DNA of 64,000 nucleotides. Origin: Sphingobacteriaceae bacterium DW12. Lineage in GTDB: Bacteria > Bacteroidota > Bacteroidia > Sphingobacteriales > Sphingobacteriaceae. A model generated the notes under the pieces. The model was given only the letters and a program-made list of their open reading frames with translations, ran no database searches and was not told the DNA's origin. The number at the start of each line of letters is the position of its first letter. Position 1 is the first letter of the stretch. This document shows, in pieces, positions 18,283-25,599 of the stretch. The position numbers and the translations under genes are program-made. Location: the NCBI GenBank assembly GCA_000783305.1, contig JROE01000002.1, positions 248,001-312,000 on the forward strand. The letters are read 5' to 3'.

Positions 18283-20565
18283 CTAGCTGATATAAATATC
18301 AAATAGACTAAGGGGTATATGTTTGGATTCTGTTTTCAACACGATGGTCATCGCATTCATTTCTACCGGCACTTCAAATGTTATTTTATTAATTGTCTGG
18401 TAGTTGCCTACGGCAGAATAAATCAATTTTTGATGTCCGTCATAAATCTGATATTCTTGAACACAAAATGGAATCACCTTTTCAGGATGGCCCATCTGTA
18501 CGGACTCTAGCGCATGATCGTAATCTGTATCAAAGTAAAGTATAACCTGCTCAACTAACTGTTTCGTTTCCCACTTAAGTTGAATTTGGGCATTTTTCAC
18601 CTCCTTTGCGGACACCCAAGCATTCGCTTGATTAGTTGGACGAATAAAACCGTTGCACAGATTGTCGATACCGAAAGACTCCAAAGCGGGGGTTATGCGC
18701 ATGGCAATATTATTGCCTTTTGGTCTACGAATAGGGCACCAAAATTCAAATGCCTCCACTCCACTATTCTCTGGAGGAGTCTGTTTACCATAATTATTAA
18801 CGTCGGGATTAGTTTTATTAAAAACAGTCAGTATTCCTGTACTTCTCCATTCGCTCGTTCGAATTTTTACATTTGAATTTTTCAAAAAGGTTACAAAGCC
18901 ATATTGATTCAAGGGCACTCCGTTTTCAAATGTCACAGATACCTGCTGCAAACCCTTTGCTATAGCTAGTGATACCACAGAAGCTGTACAATCGGGGGTG
19001 TAGTTTGTAGGATTGCTTGAATATCGAAGTTCGGTTTCTAGCGTTGTATCCACTAGACAATCCACTTCAAATGTAAATGTATAACTTTGCTTACCTTCCA
19101 ACGGAAGCATTTGGGCTGCCGAGAAATCAAGCGTGAACCAATCTCCATCAAAAGGAATTTCCTCAAGGACCAATGTGCTCGAGGCTGTAATATGAGCAAT
19201 TGCGGCCTTATTATATTGCTGATCGATTGCAACTCGAGGAATACTCTGACCAGCAAGATTAATCGTTTGTTGCAAGGCTTTGATCTCCAATGGGGCTAAG
19301 AGGTCCGCAGGTAACAGTGATTTTTCGATACACTGTGCTGCAGCAAATCCAACAGCTTGTCCTCCAAATGCTGCAGTAGCCATCACTCGAGATGATCCGT
19401 GCGCTACATGTGAAGTACTCATGCAACGTCCTGCGTAAAATAGGTTCCGAATCTCCTTACTCACGTGACAGCTATAAGGAATCTCATATACACCTTTTGA
19501 ATGATACTGAATACAACCTCCCGTCTTACTGTATACACCATCTGCAGGGTGAAGATCAATAGCCCATCCTCCAAAAGCTATCGTGTCTAGATGTTGTCGC
19601 TGCTCGATAATGTCCTGCTGTATAAGCGTATGATATCCTAAAAAACGTCGGCTCTCGCGTTTTCCAGGAATTACGCCGACCCATTCTAAGGTCATGTTCT
19701 CTGCTTCTGGAAAATTTCCAGAATTTTTAATATAATCCCATACACCATACACCACACTCCACAATTCCCATTTAATTTCTTCCGTATCGTGAATAGTATC
19801 TAGTCTTCCCCCATATTCCAACCACCAAAATTTACATCCTGACTCTTGGGTTTGGATATTTCCATATCTCGGTATTTTTGTTATATCCTTTAGCGCGTAG
19901 GATGGGGCTTCATATACAACCGGCTTTCCCATATCTTTACTATAAAAATAAATGGAGTGTCCCAACAATTCACCGTATTCATCATGATCGGGAGCAAATA
20001 GCTCACCATATTCCGCCTTTTCCTCGGCACCCATTTTGTAACTAGCACCCGACATATAAGCCACGATACCATCTCCTGATGCATCACAAAATAAGATGGA
20101 ATCGATATCATAAAAAGTTGAATTTTGACTACAAAATCCATATATGCTCTTGATGCTATCCGCGGAAGACTTTTCCAATCGGTAAACGGCCGTATTCAAT
20201 AAAAGGGTTATATTAGCCTCATTACGTACTTTCTCTAGTAGAATCGTATCAAAGATGACCGGATTACCTTCTTTATTTTTATAGAGATTCTCTATTAATA
20301 TTTCGTCAATGATACCTCCTTCTCTAGACCATCTATTATTATTACCCATATGTGAGGTAGCACCTAATACCCATAGCCTGACTTCACTAGAGGCATTTCC
20401 TCCCAATACTGGCCTGTCTTGCACTAGTACCACCTTAACACCAGTCCTAGCTGCTGCAATAGCAGCGCACACGCCTGATAATCCTCCTCCTACGACGGTA
20501 AAGTCCGCATGTATTCGCTCCGTTTTTAAGGCACGTAAATCCTTTGCAAATGATTCTTGTATCAT
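18283..20565 (-). CDS. FAD-dependent oxidoreductase (FAD_oxidored family)
   Basis: 760 residues, no signal peptide, so cytoplasmic. The dinucleotide-binding motif VVGGGLSGVCAAIAAA is at about residues 24-39, followed by GGNASSEVRLW, characteristic of the PF12831-type FAD oxidoreductases common in carbohydrate loci. The flavin domain extends to about 440 (GRCMSTSHVAHGSSRVMATA); the last 300 residues form a beta-rich accessory region of unknown role. The natural substrate is unknown but is probably a sugar or sugar acid released from the glycan. It follows the symporter gene by 37 bases and is likely co-transcribed with it. Confidence 0.85.
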   Translation of the reverse strand: MIQESFAKDLRALKTERIHADFTVVGGGLSGVCAAIAAARTGVKVVLVQDRPVLGGNASSEVRLWVLGATSHMGNNNRWSREGGIIDEILIENLYKNKEGNPVIFDTILLEKVRNEANITLLLNTAVYRLEKSSADSIKSIYGFCSQNSTFYDIDSILFCDASGDGIVAYMSGASYKMGAEEKAEYGELFAPDHDEYGELLGHSIYFYSKDMGKPVVYEAPSYALKDITKIPRYGNIQTQESGCKFWWLEYGGRLDTIHDTEEIKWELWSVVYGVWDYIKNSGNFPEAENMTLEWVGVIPGKRESRRFLGYHTLIQQDIIEQRQHLDTIAFGGWAIDLHPADGVYSKTGGCIQYHSKGVYEIPYSCHVSKEIRNLFYAGRCMSTSHVAHGSSRVMATAAFGGQAVGFAAAQCIEKSLLPADLLAPLEIKALQQTINLAGQSIPRVAIDQQYNKAAIAHITASSTLVLEEIPFDGDWFTLDFSAAQMLPLEGKQSYTFTFEVDCLVDTTLETELRYSSNPTNYTPDCTASVVSLAIAKGLQQVSVTFENGVPLNQYGFVTFLKNSNVKIRTSEWRSTGILTVFNKTNPDVNNYGKQTPPENSGVEAFEFWCPIRRPKGNNIAMRITPALESFGIDNLCNGFIRPTNQANAWVSAKEVKNAQIQLKWETKQLVEQVILYFDTDYDHALESVQMGHPEKVIPFCVQEYQIYDGHQKLIYSAVGNYQTINKITFEVPVEMNAMTIVLKTESKHIPLSLFDIYIS

Positions 20566-20602
20566 ATTGTCAATTAAAATTTATATGTTAGGTCTTGATT
20601 TG

Positions 20603-22270
20603 TTAGTTCTTCATTCCACGCTTCATAAGCAAAAACCCGAGAAGCGCGAATATCGTCCCTGTCGTCACGATTAATGTACGGCCACTATCGGCGAATCCAC
20701 CGAGTATGCTTACGGTTATACCGGTAAAGAGAATACCGATTCCGATAACTTTTAGACTAAATTTGTTATCCTCCCCTACACGTCGTTCTTCTTCTACTGT
20801 CATCTGTTCAATACGCTCATGATTACTATTCTCCCACTTCAAATAGGAAGCATACATAGGTGATATTTTATGGGCACAATAGTAATAGATTTCAAACGCA
20901 GCCAAACACACTATTGGAAATACCACACCCAAAATCATCTCTTCTGCTCTATCCAAAGATAATCCCAAAAGAGGGGTAATAAATTTAAAAATGCCATTGA
21001 CTACCAAGCTCAGGATGGTCGTGCTGATGGTGGATACACCGGTCTGCCTTTTGGAAAACAAAGACCATATTGTTGGCAAATAGAGGGGTACACCCGTAAG
21101 GGCCGCCAAGCTGATAACAACATTTACCACCCCTCCCATTAATGGGATTAACATGGCGATTAGAATGGTTAATATTCCAAATCCTATCGTGGATAGCATG
21201 GCCGTACGCATCAACACCTTATCTGAGCTATTAGGTCGAAATCTTCTAAAGATATCGTTTGTAAATACTCCTGCAGCAATATTTAATTTAGAATTCAAGG
21301 CACTAGTCGTAGCGAAAATCATCCCGCCTATCATCAATCCCATCAATCCTGTAGGCAACACTTCCTTACAAATTAAAAGATAGGCACCCTCCGCTTCTGT
21401 TCCGATTAATGACGGATTGCTCAATTTGTAAATCATCGGCGGCAACATCCAAAGAACAGGACTCACTATATACAACAAGCCAAATAGCCAACCGACCTTC
21501 TTAGCATCCGTCCCCGTCTTTACACAGGTATAGCGTTGTACATACGCCCAGTTACCGCCCAAGAATATCGTATTGTAGATAGCAAAAGCAATAATAAAAC
21601 CAATCGTATACTCTCCGCTCAATAGATTAAAAAATGCATCAGGCGCTGAATGGATAAAATTGGAAACACCCTCTATTTTATCAAATGATAGCGGAATTAC
21701 GATAACAACTGCTGCAGTCAAGATTACGAACTGTAGAATGTCTGTCGATACGACGGCCCAAAGCCCGCCAAGCGAGACATAAAGAATACACAGCGCGCCC
21801 AACAAAAAAATACAGGTATTGAGTGACAGTCCTGTAGATACTTCCACTATCTTGGCCACTGGATACAGGAAAGATGCCGTCAGAAAAAGTGAGATCAATA
21901 AAAAGAGGTAGGTATATGTCTTTTGGGTTTTGACGCCTAGCCGCTCATTAATATATTCGGCAGCAGTCAAAGCGCCAGTTTTATGCCATCTAGGTGCTAT
22001 AATAGTCCCCACGACGAAGCCTGCGATAGCCATTGTCCATTGAATAGTCACGGATACCCACCCCTGCTGATAAGCGATGGACCCCCACACCACAAATGTT
22101 CCGGCGGAAAAGAACCCCATAAACAAAGACAATCCACTCATTTGCCAAGGCATAGCACCTCCCCCCGCAAAGAATGATTTCATGTTCTTGCCTTTCTTCA
22201 TAAAAGAAAGCCCAACAACAACAATTCCGACAGAAAATAATATGAGCGTAATGATATCTAATGTATTCAC
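20603..22270 (-). CDS. Sodium:solute symporter (SSS family)
   Basis: 555 residues with about 13-14 membrane helices, typical of the SSF/SGLT-like family (FMGFFSAGTFVVWGSIAYQQ; LGGNWAYVQRYTCVKTGTDA; GGMIFATTSALNSKLNIAAG). Members import sugars, organic acids or other solutes with Na+. It is first in an operon with the FAD oxidoreductase. The promoter carries a perfect TATATTTG box and LacI-type palindromes upstream. Likely role: import into the cytoplasm of the product released in the periplasm by the beta-helix protein and esterase. Confidence 0.9.
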   Translation of the reverse strand: MNTLDIITLILFSVGIVVVGLSFMKKGKNMKSFFAGGGAMPWQMSGLSLFMGFFSAGTFVVWGSIAYQQGWVSVTIQWTMAIAGFVVGTIIAPRWHKTGALTAAEYINERLGVKTQKTYTYLFLLISLFLTASFLYPVAKIVEVSTGLSLNTCIFLLGALCILYVSLGGLWAVVSTDILQFVILTAAVVIVIPLSFDKIEGVSNFIHSAPDAFFNLLSGEYTIGFIIAFAIYNTIFLGGNWAYVQRYTCVKTGTDAKKVGWLFGLLYIVSPVLWMLPPMIYKLSNPSLIGTEAEGAYLLICKEVLPTGLMGLMIGGMIFATTSALNSKLNIAAGVFTNDIFRRFRPNSSDKVLMRTAMLSTIGFGILTILIAMLIPLMGGVVNVVISLAALTGVPLYLPTIWSLFSKRQTGVSTISTTILSLVVNGIFKFITPLLGLSLDRAEEMILGVVFPIVCLAAFEIYYYCAHKISPMYASYLKWENSNHERIEQMTVEEERRVGEDNKFSLKVIGIGILFTGITVSILGGFADSGRTLIVTTGTIFALLGFLLMKRGMKN

Positions 22271-22356
22271 AAACAGTTTTTTTGGACTTATAATAGGTAT
22301 TCCGTCCAGACTTCAAAAACAACAGGCATAAAGCTCATTGGATTAACTGAACAAAA

Positions 22357-22388
22357 CAAATATATACTTTTATGCAGGCAGCTTCAAG
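22357..22388 (-). promoter_or_regulatory. Predicted promoter of the symporter/FAD-oxidoreductase operon
   Basis: On the minus strand CTTG (22388-22385), 20 bases, then TATATTTG (22364-22357), an exact match to the Bacteroidota TAnnTTTG -7 consensus. The start would be near 22351, leaving an 80-base leader. Confidence 0.6.
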
Positions 22389-22408
22389 CATATCCTGCAT
22401 TAAATCAT

Positions 22409-22434
22409 CGGTAACGATTGCGGTATCGATACCG
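22409..22434. promoter_or_regulatory. Two overlapping LacI-type operator sites
   Basis: CGGTATCGATACCG (22421-22434) is a perfect 14-base palindrome with central CG. Overlapping its left end is CGGTAACGATTGCG (22409-22422), an imperfect copy. Both resemble the core CGGAAACGTTTCCG beside the LacI-family gene. The proximal site centre is 27.5 bases from the -33 box, the same distance as at the beta-helix promoter. Confidence 0.6.
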
Positions 22435-22824
22435 ATATGAATTACGTATACCAAAAGCTCGTGAAAGCCCCCAATACATCATTAAATGTGCTGAATTGAA
22501 AATTTTCCATCTAGCCTTGGGGACGCAAAAATCAACTCACAGACGAACTGGATACTCAAGATTTCGCTCAAAAAGGAATACCTCATCTTCGCGATTACGG
22601 AGTCAGCGATATGGTGTTCAGCTACATTATAGATTAAAAGTATTTTCTGCCCATCTGTCAGTCTATCAACCTTTCCATCAATCGTGTACTTATGATTGTG
22701 AAACGAGTATTGAGACACTGATAATAAAGCACATAGTGATTAAGGATCTCATGACAAAATAGTATTTGGATAAAAATATAAAGACAAAAGATGATTAAAA
22801 AAATACTACTGATTGCTTTTCAAA

Positions 22825-24003
22825 CTACACACTTCTCAGAATCACGGCAGAGGCCCCGCCGCCGCCGTTACATATTGCTGCTAGACCATACGTGCCTCCT
22901 TCCTGATTGAGTACACTAGAAAGTGTTACTAATATTCGAGCACCAGAGCATCCCAGTGGGTGCCCCATTGATACCGCACCACCATAGACATTCATTTTGC
23001 TCAGTGATATATCCAAAATCTTGGCATTTGCTAAAGCGACTACGGAGAATGCTTCATTAAATTCAAAATAGTCGATATCTGATATGGATAGGCCAGCTTT
23101 CTTCAAGACCTTATTAGAGGCCACACTAGGAGTCGTCGTAAACCATTCGGGCGCTTGCTCAGCATCCGCATAGGCTATTATCTCAGCAAGCGGAGTCAAG
23201 GATAGCGCATTCATTTTTTCTTCACTGACCAATATCAATACCGCAGCGCCATCACTGATGGTAGACGCGTTGGCTGCAGTGATCGTACCATCCTTCTTAA
23301 AGGCTGATTTTAGAGTGGGAATTTTATCCACATTAACCTGACGATATTCCTCGTCCTGCCCAACTATCAGCTCACCTCGCTTTGTTTCTATCGTCATAGG
23401 AAATACTTCGTTTGCAAATTTACCTCGCTCCCATGCTTCTCGACTTCGGGTATAAGAGGCAATCGCATACGCATCCTGCTCCTGACGGGTAATGGCATAT
23501 TTTGCAGCACACAATTCACCAAAAGCCCCCATAGCTTCCTGACTGTAGGCGTCAGTAAGGCCATCTTTTTGCAAGCCATCCACGAATGACTGATTTCCAT
23601 ATTTGGCCCCCCAGCGCACTGCTGGTGCGTAGTAAGGAGTCTGACTCATGCTCTCCATCCCCCCAGCCAGCACAAGATCTGCATCTCCTAACAAGATGGA
23701 TTGCATAGCCAACCCTACCGCTTTCATCCCACTAGCGCATACTTTATTGATCGTTGTTGCAGGCACGCTATCTGGAAGTCCCGCGAATTTGGCCACCTGT
23801 CGCGCCGGAGCCTGCCCAATATTGGCCTGCAATACACATCCCATCAATAGTTCATCCACTTCTTCGGCGGCAACACCAGCCTGAGACATTGCGGCTACCG
23901 CCGCCCTCGCTCCCAATTTAGTCGCTGAAAGGCCTGATAGTGTCCCCCCAAAACTACCTATAGCTGTGCGTTGCGCTGCTACGATAAATACTCTTTTTGA
24001 CAT
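22825..24003 (-). CDS. Acetyl-CoA C-acyltransferase (thiolase)
   Basis: 392 residues, full thiolase length. The nucleophilic cysteine is Cys89 in NKVCASGMKAVG. The second active-site region is GHPLGCSGARILV, with the catalytic His and Cys, followed by the C-terminal CNGGGGASA. The enzyme cleaves 3-ketoacyl-CoA with CoA, or condenses two acetyl-CoA in reverse. Beside an acyl-CoA dehydrogenase and a hydratase/dehydrogenase fusion, the last step of beta-oxidation is likely. It is divergent from the acyl-CoA dehydrogenase gene. A strong Shine-Dalgarno sequence precedes it, unusual in this phylum. Confidence 0.95.
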   Translation of the reverse strand: MSKRVFIVAAQRTAIGSFGGTLSGLSATKLGARAAVAAMSQAGVAAEEVDELLMGCVLQANIGQAPARQVAKFAGLPDSVPATTINKVCASGMKAVGLAMQSILLGDADLVLAGGMESMSQTPYYAPAVRWGAKYGNQSFVDGLQKDGLTDAYSQEAMGAFGELCAAKYAITRQEQDAYAIASYTRSREAWERGKFANEVFPMTIETKRGELIVGQDEEYRQVNVDKIPTLKSAFKKDGTITAANASTISDGAAVLILVSEEKMNALSLTPLAEIIAYADAEQAPEWFTTTPSVASNKVLKKAGLSISDIDYFEFNEAFSVVALANAKILDISLSKMNVYGGAVSMGHPLGCSGARILVTLSSVLNQEGGTYGLAAICNGGGGASAVILRSV

Positions 24004-24009
24004 GATTAT

Positions 24010-24015
24010 CTCCTT
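24010..24015 (-). promoter_or_regulatory. Strong Shine-Dalgarno sequence for thiolase
   Basis: AAGGAG on the minus strand, six bases before the ATG at 24003. Most genes here, as is usual in Bacteroidota, lack such a site. It supports this start and suggests high translation. Confidence 0.7.
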
Positions 24016-24218
24016 CGTTTATAATAGTTGCCAAGTATTCAACTCATCCTATCATGAGAAGACCTGACGCATTATTTAAGTTTATTTCATAAAGGTATAA
24101 AAAAGTCCCGATATGGCTTTTTTGAAAATTGGACAGCCTCTGGCAAAACAGGATATGGAAACATTCCCTCGAAAACACCGATATTAAAGCAGTTTAGAAA
24201 AAAATTAAATACTAAAGA

Positions 24219-24251
24219 CTTGTAAACAAATCTAGTTTTTACTTAATTTCG
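24219..24251 (+). promoter_or_regulatory. Possible promoter of the acyl-CoA dehydrogenase gene
   Basis: CTTG (24219-24222), a 21-base spacer, then TAATTTCG (24244-24251), seven of eight matches to TAnnTTTG. The start would fall about 60 bases before the ATG at 24318. Confidence 0.35.
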
Positions 24252-24317
24252 TATCAATACCTTAAAGATATCCAATCTATCAAAGGCGTACTATTTAGCC
24301 AATAATACTTATAGCAT

Positions 24318-25502
24318 ATGCAGGCAACACAATTGACAGCTGAGCACCAAATATTTCGCGAGACCTTACGACTATTTATACATAAAGAAATCCTCCCCCA
24401 CATCGACCGATGGGAAAAGGAAGGACAGATAGATCGTACTATCTGGAAAAAAATGGGAGAGATGGGTTTTCTAGGCCTTAATTATCCAGAGGAATATGGT
24501 GGATTGAATGTAGACTTTTACTATTCAATGATTCTTTGTGAAGAGCTCTCGCACTGTTATTCTGGAGGATTTACCATTTCGGCACTCGTTATTCAATATA
24601 TGTCCGCTCCATATCTATTCAAGCATGCCTCGGAGACGCTCAAGCGCCAATATTTGTCAGGTGTTATCGCAGGTGAGCTCGTTAGCGCCGTCGCTATTAC
24701 AGAGCCTGGCGCTGGTTCAGATATCCAGCATATCAAGACTACCGCTGTACGTGAAGGAGATTACTACCTAGTCAATGGCTCCAAGACTTTTATTACCAGT
24801 GGCTATTATGGCGATTTCTTTATCACTGCTGTCAAAACCGACCCCAGCAAGAAAAGTAAAGGTATTAGTTTGTTGCTGATAGACCGACATAGTCATGGTG
24901 TAAGCGCCAATAAGATAAACAAGATGGGCTGGCATGCATCTGACACCGCTGAGCTCGGCTTCGATCAGGTGAAAGTGCCCATTACCCATCTCATAGGCGA
25001 AGAAGGTGCCGGATTTAAATATCTAATGGGAGGTCTACAGCTTGAACGCCTCACCGCAGCTATCCACAGTCTATCTACTGCAGATTCGGCACTAAAATAC
25101 ACGTTGGAGTATATCGATAAGCGCGAAGCCTTTGGTAAAAAGCTCCGAGATTTCCAAACCGTAAGACACCGCATCGCGCAAATGGTCGCTGATTTAGAGA
25201 CGACAAGAGCCTTTGTTTATCATTGCTGTGACCTACAACAACGTGACGAATACGCTGTACAAGAGTGCTCCATAGCCAAGCTACAAACAAGCGAATTAGC
25301 CATTCGCGTCGTCAACCAGTGTTTACAGCTCTTCGGAGGATATGGCTTCACAGAAGATTATAAAATTGCTCGGCTATACCGCGATATTAGGGTCGGTACC
25401 ATCATCGCCGGCACCTCCGAGATTATGCTCGAAATAATCGCTAAAACGACTATTGACAAAATAACCTACACCACGCGACAGCAGTCCAACACGAATACAT
25501 AA
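24318..25502 (+). CDS. Acyl-CoA dehydrogenase (long-chain/isovaleryl-type active site)
   Basis: 394 residues with the standard fold: an N-terminal helical domain, the middle beta domain (AVAITEPGAGSDIQHIK), and the C-terminal helical domain (FGGYGFTEDYKIARLYRD). The usual MCAD-type catalytic Glu before GTSE is Ala here (IIAGTSEIM). Instead Glu243 in GLQLERLTAA occupies the position used by isovaleryl- and long-chain acyl-CoA dehydrogenases. The enzyme should form 2-enoyl-CoA from acyl-CoA with FAD. It is followed by the hydratase/dehydrogenase fusion on the same strand 97 bases on. Confidence 0.93.
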   Translation: MQATQLTAEHQIFRETLRLFIHKEILPHIDRWEKEGQIDRTIWKKMGEMGFLGLNYPEEYGGLNVDFYYSMILCEELSHCYSGGFTISALVIQYMSAPYLFKHASETLKRQYLSGVIAGELVSAVAITEPGAGSDIQHIKTTAVREGDYYLVNGSKTFITSGYYGDFFITAVKTDPSKKSKGISLLLIDRHSHGVSANKINKMGWHASDTAELGFDQVKVPITHLIGEEGAGFKYLMGGLQLERLTAAIHSLSTADSALKYTLEYIDKREAFGKKLRDFQTVRHRIAQMVADLETTRAFVYHCCDLQQRDEYAVQECSIAKLQTSELAIRVVNQCLQLFGGYGFTEDYKIARLYRDIRVGTIIAGTSEIMLEIIAKTTIDKITYTTRQQSNTNT

Positions 25503-25599
25503 AAACGAACATCTAAATCTGTGCTACTAACCCACATCGAGCTATCACCAATAACAATATAGTTCCTACGTATTTTGTTTCTTTTTTAACTCATGCATT

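Larger units (their letters stand above)
22271..22824. other. Intergenic region upstream of the symporter operon
   Basis: About 554 bases. The part near 22350-22440 holds a promoter and operators for the symporter gene. The rest (22440-22824) contains two overlapping unsupported frames (a minus-strand 78-codon frame at 22482-22718 starting with GTG, and a plus-strand 114-codon frame at 22418-22762). Neither has a recognisable domain. It may hold a decayed gene. I see no terminator hairpin after the thiolase gene. Confidence 0.4.
24004..24317. other. Divergent intergenic region between thiolase and acyl-CoA dehydrogenase genes
   Basis: 314 bases holding the promoters of both genes: the thiolase ribosome-binding site at its left edge, a TACCTTTA-like -7 box for the minus strand near 24095-24104, and a candidate + strand promoter at 24219-24251. 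An A/T-rich inverted repeat lies at about 24101-24126. No palindrome typical of a TetR/FadR operator was recognised. Confidence 0.4.

Noticed and set aside
22418..22762. Overlapping + and - strand frames (114 and 78 codons) in the gap upstream of the symporter
   Set aside because: They overlap each other on opposite strands, one starts with GTG, the other begins inside the operator, and neither shows a known domain.
24101..24126. A/T-rich inverted repeat in the thiolase/acyl-CoA dehydrogenase gap
   Set aside because: A stem of A and T runs with a bulge between divergent genes; no gene ends there, so not a terminator, and it does not resemble a known operator.
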